Source: Phallusia mammillata (taxonomy: Eukaryota; Chordata; Ascidiacea; Phlebobranchia; Ascidiidae). From it: DNA of 64,000 nucleotides. A model generated the notes under the pieces. That model made no database searches and had not been told where the DNA came from. It saw nothing but the letters and a program-made list of their open reading frames with translations. Within the stretch, counting starts at the first letter, position 1; every line of letters begins with the position of its first letter. The stretch covers positions 1-64,000 of the forward strand of contig QLIY01000851.1 in the NCBI GenBank assembly GCA_003260075.1, in the 5' to 3' direction. Below are positions 37,001-52,000 of this stretch, in pieces. A program made the translations under genes and the position numbers.

Positions 37001-40000
37001 GGACTTGTCGCTACATGTGACTCTCAGTTCTCCGCTGTCGCACCTTATATATGGCTCACGAGTTGCGCTGCGTTTTACTCACATTTGCCATCACCGCAAA
37101 ACCATTCCGGCACTGCGGCCTTCTCTCTCTTCCAGCTCGCTCAACCTGGCCGCCATTGTATATTTTGTCGGCACAATTACCGACCCGTCTGACAGAACGA
37201 GGGACGGGGGGCACTGCACGAACCGCAAAACGTCGTGAGCAGTTTCGAAAAACGTGACGGCATTGCCGGTGCTCTGAAACAGTGGCCGAAACTAAGTTTT
37301 GTCTGCCAAATTCGAACAAGGTCATGCTTGGTTGTGGTTAGTTCTTTCCTGCCTTAGATGTAGTTAATTAAACACGTATTTCTACATAATTTCGTGTTGG
37401 AATTACAATGATTTTCCGCCCTTGCACAATGATAGTGCAAAAAGCTACACATGAACCTTGCAGGCCCCACATGTGCGCAAGTGACTCACCCCTATAATTG
37501 TTTTCATGACACTGAAGAATGGGCTAATTGCAATACGAAAATTTAAAGTGTGCCGGTCTATTGACGTATCACAAGCCACTAATGGCTTTAATCTATGGGA
37601 AAGTTTGTATTTGCGAAGATAAGAAACGTCTTCTTGGCTGCCGACTTCACTACCCTTTTCACGTATTGTCACGTTGACCTATGCTTGCCACTTCGAAATT
37701 AATATTACTCGACAGCTACGTACAATGTATAACACAATTAGACAACCGCGCCCCTTGCTTTAACACGAAGATAAAGCGTTTGTTCGGGCTTAGGTCAGAG
37801 GTCTAGTGCGATTAGCGTATTAGTTTGTAGAAAGGTGCCATAATGTTACAGGATAAACTGTCACGAATAAGGAGCGAGCGGGTGGTTGTTACGTGAAAGT
37901 ATTTTACTTTATGGTCGACGCCAGTTGCTTTGTGGGGAAGCGCACCCTTTCGTTCTTGGAAAACCCAAGTGACATCGTCATTGAAATTTAGCCCCGAAAA
38001 AACCAAGCCCCTTAATTTTCCTACCTGACATTTGCCTAATAACCAGGGATTTAATCAAAATCGTGAACGTGTGAGCTTTCCCGTGGACCTTGGTATTTTC
38101 AAAATATGGTTTACGTACTGACCTATTTATTTCCACTAGAAAGAATAGCCGGAAAGAAACGGAACAAACACATGCTAATGTGATGATAAATTAATGTCAC
38201 TCTTTTCAGTTTTATTGAATATTTTTTTAACACAGCCTATCACTGTGAGAGTCTTGCCACTTGGACAAAAAACTACGTCATAGTGCTGCCTAATTGCAAG
38301 TGGATACAAATTTTACGGCGGCGAGTGCTTCAACTAAAACTTGCCCGTCTATGTCAAAAGGTCGCCCCGCTGTCCTTGTGTTAATTTGTATCGAAGAAGT
38401 GTCGTGAGGTGTGGCGCTTTATCTTCCCAGAATTATACTCTCCCGCAATGACGCCATGACTTGTGCTGTGGGTTAAGTTCGACGGTTGTTGTGTTGTTGA
38501 CACGCAAAACGGAACAGTTTCGTCGCCTCTCGACGACTGGCCAAATCAATCAGCTTGGAATTCAGCCTGCGACGCCGACGACTGCGTGCCGTAATCAGTT
38601 AAAAATAGGCGCTGTGCGCTTAAGGTAAACCACGATTAGGCGTCAAGGTGCGAATTATGTTCAGCGACGCCTGCGTGCTAGTTCACGACTTGGCAATACA
38701 CGCGGTGTTGAGAAACACCTACATCTTCAAACACCCCACTGCTCTTACGTTTAAGCGACGTGCGTCGAATCCCGTTTGCAATCGTGATGTTGCGTCATCA
38801 GACAATGCAACTAGGTATAACCACTTCATATCTTCATTGTGACGTAAATCACTGCTGGCCCAGAACGCTGATAAATGACTCAACCCGGGCTTCGTGGCGC
38901 AAGCTGCACCTGCGATGCGTGCCATGAGCAACAGTAACAACAATCGTTTAGTTGAATACACTGTGCTGCGGGCTAAGCAATTATGCGGGCTTCCGGGTTG
39001 TCGCTTCAAAGCAGGATCAAAGCGTTACAAGAAGCCAGGAAGGATACGACTAGTGTACGCGAGACAACCGCAAGTGATGTGGGCAGCGATGCTGAAGCTG
39101 TTTACATGTTACCTAAGCCCAGAAAGTCGGTGAAACCAGGTGAATTTGAGATGGTTGACATGTTGCCGATCCTGGACACTCCCCAGAAACCGACGCCACC
39201 AACAGTGATGACAACCGTTATTCAGCGACAGAATAAAGGGTCAAGTCAGATTAGAGAAACCTCGAAGCTACTGCAACCCCATCACGTCTCACACCTTCAG
39301 CTCAAGGATCGTTTTAAAGGTAGCGGTAGCGGTGATGGAGAAACGCCATCTATTCCAGATTCAGTGGAATGCGAGTATGTCGAGGTAACTTTTGCCTGTA
39401 TTTGGAGCAATTCCCCTCAAGGGAATTGTGGAGAAACGACCATGTCGGCAGCACTTTGTTTCAAACGAGAATTAAATAGTTTAACATTTTGCGAAAAACC
39501 TTTGCTATCAACCATTTGCCGCCCTGATTGAGATAACATCGTTGGAATTTATATATTTCTCCTGTCACCAGATCATTTTCAGAAACCAAGCAACATGGGC
39601 AGATAAAGCAATATACCGATATCCAACTGATTTTGCAAAGGGTGTGTAATTTGTCTCTATATCTTTGTTTACTTGATCTATTGGGGCACTTCCCTTACGT
39701 TGGCAAACAGTGTTTGTTTTGATAGCTATGTGTTGAAAATAACTCGGTACACTTGTTTCTGTCGTCATTACATGTATACAGGTGTGGAAAGTTTGCACAC
39801 ATACGCTGTTTCCGCACGAAGTCTGTTATGCTGCGTCACCACACCACGCTGATTCAACCTTTCAAATCAAACAAGCAACTTAACGCTTTGCAGTATGCCT
39901 AATGTGCCCATTACCTCGCATAACAAAATAAACTTCTCTTGCTGTAGTTTCAAACGAAATCGATCTGATATCTTTTCTCAAATCATCTGCATATTATCAT

Positions 40001-43000
40001 TTGGCGATTTTAAGAACACGTGTTGCTCAAGGTCACAATCATAGGCTTAAGGTCACTGTGTGCAATAAAATGATCTTGTCTATGCTGTTTACTGTCAGGC
40101 CAAATCACACTTGTATTAACGCGGTTGCGTTTCTAGTTCAATCCCACAGAAACCTCAATGCCCGTTTGATTTAACCTCGTGTATTTACTTACGATTTTAA
40201 CCTAACCTTTTCAACCTGGAAAATTACCGTTCTTCGCAGGCCCATTCACACGCCTTTAACCTTTCATGGGTTAGATCTTGAAAAAAATAACTAGAGGTTT
40301 TAACTCCACGCAAACTCTTTCCGGCTTTCGCTTTGTGCTCTTGTGAGCAGCCGTCTCCTTTTCCGACGGCCACCCTCCGCATACATGTAATTTTGCCACC
40401 CGAAATAAGCGGCAATAAGCGAGAACTGTTTTCAAGTGGTCAAACTCACTAGCTATCTACTGTCGATGTCAAATCAAGGACACACGCGCGAGGTGTAATC
40501 ACGGGATCGTGTTCTTGCCTCGTTGTGCCAATATAACGTGCATAAGCGGCATAGGAAGAAACATAGAACGCGCGAACGTGGTTTGTGGGTACAAGCTGTA
40601 GTGTTTGTTGTCGGTTGCTCGCGTTAGTGTCAATCTTCAGTGACCGGAGTTGCACCAAAATTTTAAATCTGCTTACCGAACATCTTAACGGTCTTAACGA
40701 TTCGTTCCAAAACAAGCAAATCAAAGGCGAGGAGCGATACAGCGCACGGCGAGTACGCGCTTTACAGCGATAATTTGAATTGTGTAGGTGGCCACGTACA
40801 ATTAGATTTCTGATGCAACATGTAGCCTACCTGGGGTTTTCGCAATTGACTTATCTTTGATCACCGCACAAATGTTCGTGTTTTGGTATACTAGCGCGAT
40901 AAAACATCTTTATTTTGGAGCAAAAACCGCCACGGGCGCAGTGTCTACCCACGCAACAATTTAATATTAGGCACTTATAGTTGCAAGTGTTCAAACCACA
41001 TGACTATAATTAGTTGCACTCGTGTATTTTTAGAATGAACTTCCCCTTGATATTTCCTGGAAGCACGGCATTTTGACCTAATTACTGTCGACTGACCACA
41101 GAATTTCTGACATTTTGTGCGAAAATGCCAAAGCTTTCAAACCGGAAAGTTCACATTTACGCAGCACTTGCGTTGTTTAAACATTAATTATAGTTTTCAT
41201 TGGTTTTACAACTATGTGTTGGAAACTACGTTCTCATCCATTTTACACGAGGTAGTTTGGCCCGTACTGACGCCTTATTACGCCATAGTAAGAATCTTTC
41301 GACGTGCCAACGTTAAGTTTGACGCAATTATGCACGTTCCCGATGACTGTTTGTGGTTTTCTCGCCGGCCAATGCCCGCATTTTCCAAGTACATTTAGCC
41401 TACGACGTTTGTACCGTAAATGGTAGCAACGCAATTACGAAAGCGTTACGGACATAGTAACCTATTGTCCAGTACATTACATGTACCTTCCGACCTTAAT
41501 TGCATAGAACGTTGACGTTGTTGTCGTAACATTTACTCATGTTGCCAAAATGACGTTAAAGCATTGGAACTTGTGCCCAGAATGCAAATAGTTTGAAGTG
41601 TACAGTTTCAAGGAAAAAAAATGAATGCCGTCCTCTATAATTTGATGTATTTGACTATAATGTATTTCCGCACAGTAGAGACGTGTATGTCTTATCGTCA
41701 TAGTCATTAACGCCGTTTTTTTACAGTGAACTCTGTGAAAACAGTTAACGTCCGATATGTTTTGCAAATTTGTTTGCACGAATTTGACCGTACTAACACT
41801 CATGTGCAGTTTTGTCGAATTTTCATGATTTAAGAAATAATAATAAAGGTTTGGGAGTTTACCTTGAAGTGACTTTATGTTGAACTTCAGTAACTAGTAA
41901 GTAACTGCAACAACCACTTACGTCATACACTTACTCTGAGTCACCGCGAAACAGCACAATATATTTGGCCTTCATTAACCTCTGCGACATCAATTGTTGA
42001 CATCATATGTATTTATGCTACGCAACTGCAGTGAAATTTGCATTGCTCTTTAGGCGGAGGACGCAACGTTGTCACCGAACTTTTTTAAACCCATCTCCCC
42101 ATCATCGCCAACCAACGCAGAACGAGACACCTCCCTTGGTTATGGCGCTTCTAGTGACGGAACTCTCACAAGAAAACTAAGCATCACCGTGATGAGAGGA
42201 GAGACCGTGTACGACAGTTTCATCAGGTAGGAAAGTCCTTGTTTATTATTTAAACACCATGTTTACCTTATCAATGTCTGTGCGAAGAAGTTTTCTCAAA
42301 GTGCTTAGTCATAGTTTTTGTTCCATGCCGGTATTTTGTTTCTGGCAAGTGACCATTACAAATGTAAAACAGGCATGGTTTGTGCTTCAAACGTTTTCCC
42401 TTGTCGTGACGTGACTTTGCTGAAATCCTTTGTATGACATAATTATTCTTAAATATGCCTCCATATCGTCCTAAAAGCGGGCGGACGTTTATAGTAGTGA
42501 TGTACCGAATCGGCTAAATTTCGATTCGGCCGAAACAGAATATTCGGCGGTTTTGCCGAATAAATTCGGCCGAATCAACCGAATCATTTATGACGTCACG
42601 CCAAGTCGTACCCTACGCGTTTNCAACAAATTATTCGGCCGAAACCGAATCTTTGCAAAAATGATCGATTCGGCCGAATAAATTCGGCAAACCGAATATT
42701 CGGTACATCTCTAGTTTATAGTTCTTTCCCGGAGTCAGATTGGCGACTTTGGTTATCCGCAAACACCCCGATTAACGTTACTTTGCGCTTCTGTTTATTA
42801 TTGAAAGTTTCGTACATAACCTTACGGACCGATTTAGCTTGGAATGTTGACGTAGAACAAGCACAATCATCTGCCCTTGCGAATGCGAAAACATTGTGAG
42901 TAGACATAAATAGACACAGATCAGATGCAAACGTTATGTAATTGCTCCTGCGCACGTATTTGTAAACTCTTGCTGTGTCATGTGTGATCTGTTGCGTGGG

Positions 43001-46000
43001 AGTGTCTATACGCGCAGCCTGTCGTGTTCGCTTGCATGGGCGCGGAGCGGATAATATGGTGACCATGAAATCGCTGAATATGTACGTGTTGGGAAGCGTT
43101 TCGTAATTGCCAGAATGGGGCGAGCACGCATCGAGTTGTTTCCAGGAAAGTCAATTTTGTAATCTTTAAAAGGCGCCTTTTCGTAGCAGAAAAGTGTTCT
43201 CACGTAGGAATACATTCACGCAAGCGCAAATTGTTGCGTGATGTTCTGCCTGCATTAGACACGAAGGTGCTGTCTTTGGCGGTAGTAGAAGACCATGTTG
43301 CATTTCCACGGGTAAACATTTACTAACAAACTTCAAAAATGTTCCCAACAAATGCTGGAACACTTGCGGCAAGATCACGCCACTTTCGCAGCGATGTGTT
43401 TACTGAGATTAGCTTGACATCTCTCGAGAATTCAGCCCAGAAAAACAAATCTGCGTGTTTAGAATTGATGCGCATTTTAATGTTGGTTGAACGTGTTGAT
43501 TAGACATGTTTTGATGTCTACCGAGTGCTATTTACGATTTTAAAGTGTTTTGCATACGACAGATTTCTTAAACTTTAGCGACAATTTCTTTCTTGAACCT
43601 TAGGCTACAGCACGAAAAAGGCAAATAAAAACAGATTATGAGGTAAAACTATGACTAAACAGAAAAAAAAATCTGGTTTATTTTTCTAAAACGTCCCAAC
43701 GTTTTTTTTTTCCTCCAATTTTAAAGGTTGTACGCGGGTTATTAATTGTCATCTATTGTAAAACCCATTTTAGACAGAATATATTGTGTAATTATGTATC
43801 ACGTAATATATTTGTTTATTTCTTACATTTGGTGTGGCAAACAAAACAACCTGTTTTTGAAAAAATCTTCTGACAAGGAATGGTTTGACACACTATAACA
43901 AATTCGAATTCAGTGTTCCTTTAAAAACGCATTTATATTACATCTTTTTATTGTAATGTGACTGGCTATAGGCGTAGATGCGTTTTCTGTGTCATAAAAC
44001 TCTAGTTTTGATATAAAATCTTTATATAAAGTTAATGCCGTCATGCGAAAGACGTCGAAAAGCTTAACCCATAAACCTTAAATTGATTGAATTGCGATTA
44101 TTAAAACACGAATCGGTGCATGATTTGTGCAAAACGGGACCAGATGTTTTCATAAAAACGACACGAAAATTCAACAGCTACAATTCCTAGCGATTTAATC
44201 CCTAGACACCCTTTTCCTTCGGCCTGAACCGCATCTACCTTGCTAACACGAATATACCATTAAACCTTTCCGATGTAATCACTTTGAGCTTGTACAATCC
44301 ATGGATGTCATATAACCTGTGTGTGATAGGAACATAACTTATACATAACCAAGCCCCAATAATCCACTTACCCAATTCTGGTATGAAACTGCCTTGGTAT
44401 GGAGTTGCTCCGCGATTTTTCAGAAAGAAGTCAAGTGCACAACTAATAGTATACTGGCTTTTAAAAAGCTTTAAAAACTTTACTTATTAAATGCTTGAAA
44501 AGCAATAAATTGCGTTATGAAACAATGGGATGTATCGCTGCGATGGTTGATAAACGATTACGTCAACGCGCGTGCATCAAGAATGCAATTGGGTTATACG
44601 AATTTTGCCAGCGGTACGCGGATGTTAGTGATCTATTTTTTATCTTTATTGTTGCAAAGCAAAACATCGCTCCCTGGCGTTGCTTACGTTTGCTGCAACG
44701 GTTAACAACTTTAAACAAACAAACAGACGCACGAACGGCTTTAGGCGGAGACTACGCCGCAAAACCGTACCCAATCCTCCGAAAAACGTCATAGCCAGGG
44801 CGCGAGCAATCTTCTGTACGTTATATGCCATACTATTACAAGCACAGGTATTCGATGTTTGGCTATAAGCAGCAGCTATTATAGGGGCTGTTATGTTGTT
44901 GGAAAGGAATTGCAGCAATCGAGTCTTACTGCGAAAACTATTTTGCAATGACAGTGCTGTGATTAAATCTTCAATTGGTTCCTTTAATAAATGCCAAGGT
45001 ATCGTGACGTTATCCCGCCACCTACTCAATCACCCGCCAAAATAAACAAAAAATCGACTTTGCTCGCTGCAAATAAAAGTGTCAATCACCTATCACGTCA
45101 GTGCGAGGTTAACAACGAACGCGCAGCAAATTTCATAACTCGGCGTTTTTCTTGCCGTGACAATGTCCCACCACCGCTGCCAATATAAAAATGTTTGTTT
45201 ACCAACACTGAGATATGTCTAATCTAAAATCACGTCGTTGATCGTAGGCATGCATTATATCAGTATAAATTCTAATCTGAAAAGATTTTTTACTGTATAT
45301 TTCCAAAACTGTATAAATGCCAATAGTGTTTACGTTCTGGTCCCTTTGGTGACATGATCCTGTGATTCTAGTTTCTATATTTTTGCAAATTAAAAATTGC
45401 CTGCTAACTCAAACTTTTTTTCATCTTTCTGATTGGTGATTTGGGCTTCATTCTAGACCAGTGGTTCTCAACCTTTTTTCTTTCGTGGCCCACTTGTTGA
45501 GAACCGCTGTTCTAGACGTTCTTGTGCCCGTTTCGTAAAAGTCTGTTTCATAGAAATTATTAACCAGTTAACAGCCAAGCGAACGACCTTCTGTTAATTT
45601 CCACCCAAAACCGTGAAACCATAAACCTTAACTGTGTGGTAACCAATATTATGCTTGGTTTTGTCTACAATACCGTGCATAATTGAGCATCACAAACCTG
45701 TACCAAGCTTAAACCCACCCGAGCCTCATAAGCGTTCCCTGCTAATGAGGCTTGCCCAGCAGCTGCTGCTTCGTCTTAGCTATGTCCAGGTGGACATGTA
45801 GATTGGTGGAGATTTACAGGATTTTAAAAGTGGCACCTCTCTAATACGATGTTAATCTCACGTTTACATTACAACTTGCCATCCGCGTCGGCCTTAACGA
45901 GTATCGGGTCTTAGGCGTATTACCGCGGCCGCCAGTTTGTATCCTTCCAGGCCCTTTTCGCAGAAGCCTCGACTTTCGTGGTCGGTTCCGTATCCAACGA

Positions 46001-49000
46001 AGGAAATTGCAGGCCCAGCGATGGTAGCAAATTGCCAACAAATAAACAGGCCAAACCACAATGTTGTTTTTTCACAGATTAAACGTTGTTGTCAAAAAAT
46101 ATGACGTCGAATGTAAGGCGATTGTGGCTGGTAAAGATGTTTCAGCTTCTTTTGCAAACATCGTTTTGTTGGTAACACAAGCTATTGTGAGGATTTGTCG
46201 CAATTTTCTGGAACGCGTTCGTCGGTTGTGAGATAAACAGATTTTCGGTTTTGTTCATAAATTTGTTGGACGCTTGTCGTACGTAGTCTACCTGTAGTTG
46301 TTTGTAAATACGTACTTATCTCCGACAACCCTGCACAGAATTGTCACAGGTGTGGGCTTGGAAACTGACTGACCGCTTTTCGGTTTGTTTGTTGAAAGCT
46401 CCATGCGTAGCGTAGCGTAAATAATAAATGGTTTGGCACTTATTTTATTGTGGAATGTGCTTTGGTTAATAACAAATGTTTAAAATGCCACATTACTTAC
46501 TATTACTGGTATTACTACAATTGTCCAGAAGGCATTTTTTACGCGCCTTATCTTTTAAAACAGAAATGACTGCTGTAGGACGTTTGTCGAAAACGAAATG
46601 ATTTTATACAGAAAACTATTTTTCGTAAACAATGGACTAAAGGTAAAATGAATTCGAAAAGTTTAAACTTTTACGCAAGCGCATGCAACTGATCCCAAAC
46701 TATGTCGCTGGCAGTATTATTCAAATAAATAAAAAACACGAAATAAGGTACTGATTTAAGCCAAATATGATTTGATGACCGAATGTGGTATTTTGGTTTT
46801 ACCCACATTATCGCGGTGTTAGATCATCTTTCCTCGCTGCCTTATGTACACATTTGACAAATTTTTTGGCCTATAGCCACATGGCACCAAAACTTAATTA
46901 CCACCTTGACTCATTTCACTATTATCGGACGTCGCTCGATGCAAATTGATCGGACTAATCAGGGTGAGGTTGGAATTATTTACATGCGGAATTGTTATCG
47001 TAACTGACATATAATCGCTTAAGGTGTACAAAACTCCATATGTTAAGTACACAGGAAGAAGCACACCCTTTGTGAAAACGAAAAAGTAATCTAAACACAA
47101 CAATATGTTTCAATGTTCTAATGGCAAATGTCGCCCAATATTCAACAACTTTTCCTAAATGTAGATTCACACGAAAACAGATAGTTTCGGATAGTTTCTG
47201 CGAGTTGTGTGGAACCAATAATATTGACGTGGTTTTTGAAAAAAAATTAAACAAAACACTGTTTCAAAGTATTGCGCAATAACCTTTGTTAAAAAAATCA
47301 AAAAAGTTTGTCATTGTCAACTTTTATCACAGTTCAACATCGGGTGAAAAACTATAAATCTGACACTTTTAAAGGTTACGTGTTTATTTACATTTACCTA
47401 CCATGTGACTATAATGGCGCAACTTCCTAATCTGACCTGTTTTAGTATATTTTTTTGAATGGCATTGTTGCCCGGAAAAGTTATATCTGCCTTCACCTCA
47501 TTTTGTCGCTTAAACAAATTTTCAGGAATTTTGCATTTGTTTTGTAAAATGTGTCGCTTTCGTATTAGCGTATTAAGCAGACTAATGTGATGTTTGATGT
47601 TTTTCGTTTAAGGTCTTATTTTGCGTTTGAAAAGCGCATTAAAAGTTCTAGCTTTGGTTTGAAGAGGATTTTGACAAAATGGTTCCATTCAAGGCGCCAA
47701 ACCTTACCTTTGTTCCCAATTTTCGCGTGAACTTTAAAGACAACGACACACTTAACGTATTTGGCACATTTTGTTTTTAAAATAACTTTACGAAAACCAC
47801 AAACTACACGTTGCTATGACATTGCTGCACTTTTATCAAATAATCTATTCCAAAAGCTACGATAAGAACCGTGTAATGCGTACCGTGGATGCTGCGCTTT
47901 GATGGATACAAAAACGTCTGGTGTTGTATTTGACAAATAAGTTTCACCTTTTGTATAATCCTCCCGAATTTGCAATTTACATACTTGGTTTATTTTTGAA
48001 ATAAAAAAGAAGCCAATGGCTGCTCTTGCTCATTTGCCCATTTGCTCAAATACTCCAAACAGGGGAGAATAGTTTCTTTTATAAGAGAATGACTTTGCAA
48101 GTTCTGGTAAGGCGTGTTATCACGTTAACATGCACGAAGGCGTGATCTTATTCGCACAGAGCCGGTCTATCGTGCATGCACCCAACAATGCGGAATGGTA
48201 TGTTTACCAACACATGCACCTAATCGCCACAATAGCCTTCAGTTGCGTTTAAAATGCATGCTTATAGTGCATGCAAGGCGTGTACCGATATGTGCATTAT
48301 GATTTCCGATACGATCGCGACCCGGCAATTTGTTTACCGCGAACGTGCTTCAATCCCGAAACTTCTGACAAAGCGTTTTTGCCCATCACACTCGTATTGC
48401 GACGAGGCGCGCAACATTTCACAAAAGCCGCGCATGAAGCTTAACGTTGGTGCCTGGCACATCTCCCTCTCACCAACACTTTTTATAGAAAGCAATTATT
48501 TGTCTAAAAGTCCCGAGTTTTTCGAGCTACGCGATGACACAAAGATTGTTGGCGTATGCCGCAAAGCCGTCAATGTATCGTTGTTGTCCCGAGCCGTTTT
48601 CATGGTCACGTTGTTTGTTGTTGTAGGGAATGTATGGAAGGCGTGATTTCCAGGAAATTGGCCACGTCCTATACGTTTTGATAACATATATTCGAGAAAA
48701 TTAATATCTACCTTTACACAAACAACCTGCTATGGTAATATAACCCGTAACAGACATGTTTCAGTGCTTACTTTTGTTTTGATACCCGGTTAGTAACCAT
48801 ATTTTTTTATACTCTCGACTTTACACTTGCTCGTCTTCAGTAATTTTTTTCATTGGTTACGATTTGTAATGTTTATATTTCTATTACAGCATTTATTTTA
48901 AATTCAACATAGTTTTGTTGATGGTATAACCAGAAATCATCTCTGCATAACTCTGCGAATATGCAAATCGACTTTAAAACCCGATCCAAATATGCAAGTG

Positions 49001-52000
49001 TATTGTTTTGTCAAACAGTCATCTCTTGTCCGTGTTGTGTTAACAAGGAAAAATGTTGATTTAAAAATTCTGAACTATTGGTAATCGTTGAGATATTGTA
49101 AAAGTCTGGCATTTTTACAAACATCAGTATGTTTTCATCTAACAACTTAATCTTAAGTCTTCCGCAATGTTGTTTTGCGTGACACAAACCTGTCAAAATT
49201 TAATTTTGCATTCAAACTGCTTTTATTTGACCGGTCGAATCATTAAACAGGTTATTCATGTTAACCCAAACAAGCAAGCGTAAAAACGTCGCTCCATCCT
49301 GTTTGCTATGTTGACGTGGTTGCATTTATAGGATTTGCAACTGGTTTATCGCTACGGATTTGTTGTGTTTTTCTTAAAAGTATTTTCGCAAGAGAATGCT
49401 GCCACGAGAAAAGTATTCATTGATTATTCATGGACCAATTTAAACAGGTCAAAATTTGGTTTCTGGATGACATTCCCGAACACACCTTAGCATATCACGC
49501 GATTCCATTTCCAACTGTATTTTGCATGACACGCGTCATTCTCCATTACGTCATACACAGCGCTCGGTTCCGTCAACAGCATAAATCATCAAGCGTGTGT
49601 GTTAACACTGTAATTTGCAAATGTCGTCATTATAACGACTGAAGCTGTATACTCAGTGTTTAAGATACAACTATTGAGTATGGTTGTAAAACCTGAACCA
49701 TGTTTATATAAATGAATACCGAGACAATATAAAGCTAGCTATGGGCCAGGTGCATTTCTAACCCTAAATTGTTAAGGTGCATGTAATATAGAAGTCGTTC
49801 AAATTTGGGTATGTCGTTCGTTTTATTGCGGAAAATTCCACAAGGATGCAAATCCCAATTTAAAAAAATCTTTTCTGAGAAGCATTTCCAACATATAAAC
49901 CGCTATGCCTTTGCACTTCCAAATTTGTCCGTGAGCGAAAAAATGCCAGTTAGTGCCTCCTGAAATTTATAACATGCAGACGTTTTTGAATAAGGACCGA
50001 ATTTGGCTTTGGTATTTACCTCTCGTGTTTTGTTTAGGGTCTTTAAGTTTACCTAAGCACAGTGTCGCCTTTGTCAAAAACATACACTTTAAAATAGGTC
50101 CGTTTTGGTTTTTATTATCCTATGCTATTCTAATCCGATATTTCTTGGTCACACCACAATTGTCCAGATGCTGTAACCAAATGCATTCAGCTTAGGATTT
50201 TTGACGGCCGAAATAAGCATTAAACAAACTTTGCGCTAATGTGTCTAATCCAACGTATCATATTTGTTGCCACAGCGTTCCAGTCGACGGCGATGAGACT
50301 AAAAACAACATCAGCGACGAACCACAAACTGAAGGCAGACAGGTACAGAGTAAATATTGATGTCAACATTGCATCAACAATGTCTTATCCCACTGTCTGC
50401 CACACGGTGTTTTGTTTCAACAATAACACAACCAGATGGTTTTAGATTTGCAGACCGTCCGTTATGTTAGATCCCAGATAACGTTGTCGCTACCACGTAG
50501 CTTGATTTCATTACCATAGAATCCCTTGTTTAAACACGTTTACCCCAAACGTAATACCAGGCTAAGTCAACTGTAATTATCGGATTTGTATTGGATTTGG
50601 GATGCACAAACAAGCGTCCGACTCTGTGTGACCGAAATAGTGCTACCTTAAATAGACATTAAAGTTTCATGCCAAAGATCTGACAAGCCCGAGTACAAAC
50701 AGTTTATAAACGTTTCATTCTTTGATCAACTAGAATAGATGCACAATTGTATGTAGTGAAGTATGTGACGTGTGTAGCGTCACAATCTTTTTCGCGTGGC
50801 TTAGGGCAATTTTCCTGTTATAATTTCATTTCTACCAACGCGGCACAACTCAAAAATAACAAACTGTGAACAAAGGTCGCTCCAAAAGAATGTGTCACTT
50901 GAAAGCTTTTTATACAACTGTAATGTGTAGTGTGGTTTTGGCTTGTTATCAAAATTCCTTCTGGTTATATTCAGCCATGTATTTGTATGTACTTTACAAA
51001 TACGGGTATTAATTTTTACTATGTAGCAGTATTTTACTTGAACTAGATCCAATCTTACGGGTAGAACATAAATATCGATGAAACACATTATTTGATTTGC
51101 ATTTGTCAACAAACCAACTTTTTTTGTGTAGGCCACCCTGGAAACCATACCAGAACAGGATTTATATTTGGACCTCGACTCGTCCGACGGTAAGTATCCG
51201 GCGATAGTGACGTCACAAATGCTCGATTGTTTCCTCTATGCAGTGAGGCGTGACTGTAGAACACTGCCTTTGTTAAGCAGGGCCCGATGCATGTGACGCA
51301 GCTGGTGTGCATTTGCAAGCGGGAAATGACGAAACAGACGTGACGTCAATGGGAGGAAGACTATCTAATGGAAAGTTCCTTGGTGACAACAATAAAAAGG
51401 TAGGCGTTTGTATTTAATAAAGTAGGCGTGGTATTATTACATGTAATCGACTGTTTATCGTCTGATGTGTTAATGCCTTTTCAAAGCCAGTGGGATAAAT
51501 TGTGTTTAACTGAGTTGATTGGACTGTTGAGTAGTTAGAGTACACCTGTGTTTATTGCTTGTGAAGCTTTGAAATTAAATACTCAAAAGAAATAAGACAA
51601 ATATTTTTATGATAGTAAAGGTAAAATCACAAAATATGCATTTCGATTAAATCATGTCCCACGACTCACCTTATAGACACGTGTACAAAACGTCTGACCT
51701 TACAATATATTCAAAAGGTGGACACTAGACCGGTTCCTATAACTTGCAGGCAACTGAAAGGAGTTACTTGACTCGTATGCGCTTTTACTTTATCAATACA
51801 ATCGTACAGCATCTGGTTTCGCGGTTATAGTCTTGCCGCAGCTTGTAACAGAACCCAGCCTCTTTAATCCGTCCTGTCTATTGCGATGAAGCATTTGGAA
51901 AATCTTAATCGAGGGATTGTTCCAGGATTCGACGGAACCTCCTGTACGCTTACGTAACCACACCGCGTTGGTAAAACTTCGAAAACCTCGTAACACTGAT

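Noticed and set aside
44495..45188. Overlapping open frames on both strands
   Set aside because: No recognisable protein features and no phase links to neighbouring exons.
45900..45930. GTATTACCGCGGCC resembling a conserved small-subunit rRNA site
   Set aside because: The match is about 13 bases, and neighbouring sequence does not follow 16S or 18S rRNA.
48254..48646. 130-codon open frame in a scaffold intron
   Set aside because: No domain, signal peptide, clear splice context or conserved motif; one of several frames in slightly GC-richer intron DNA.
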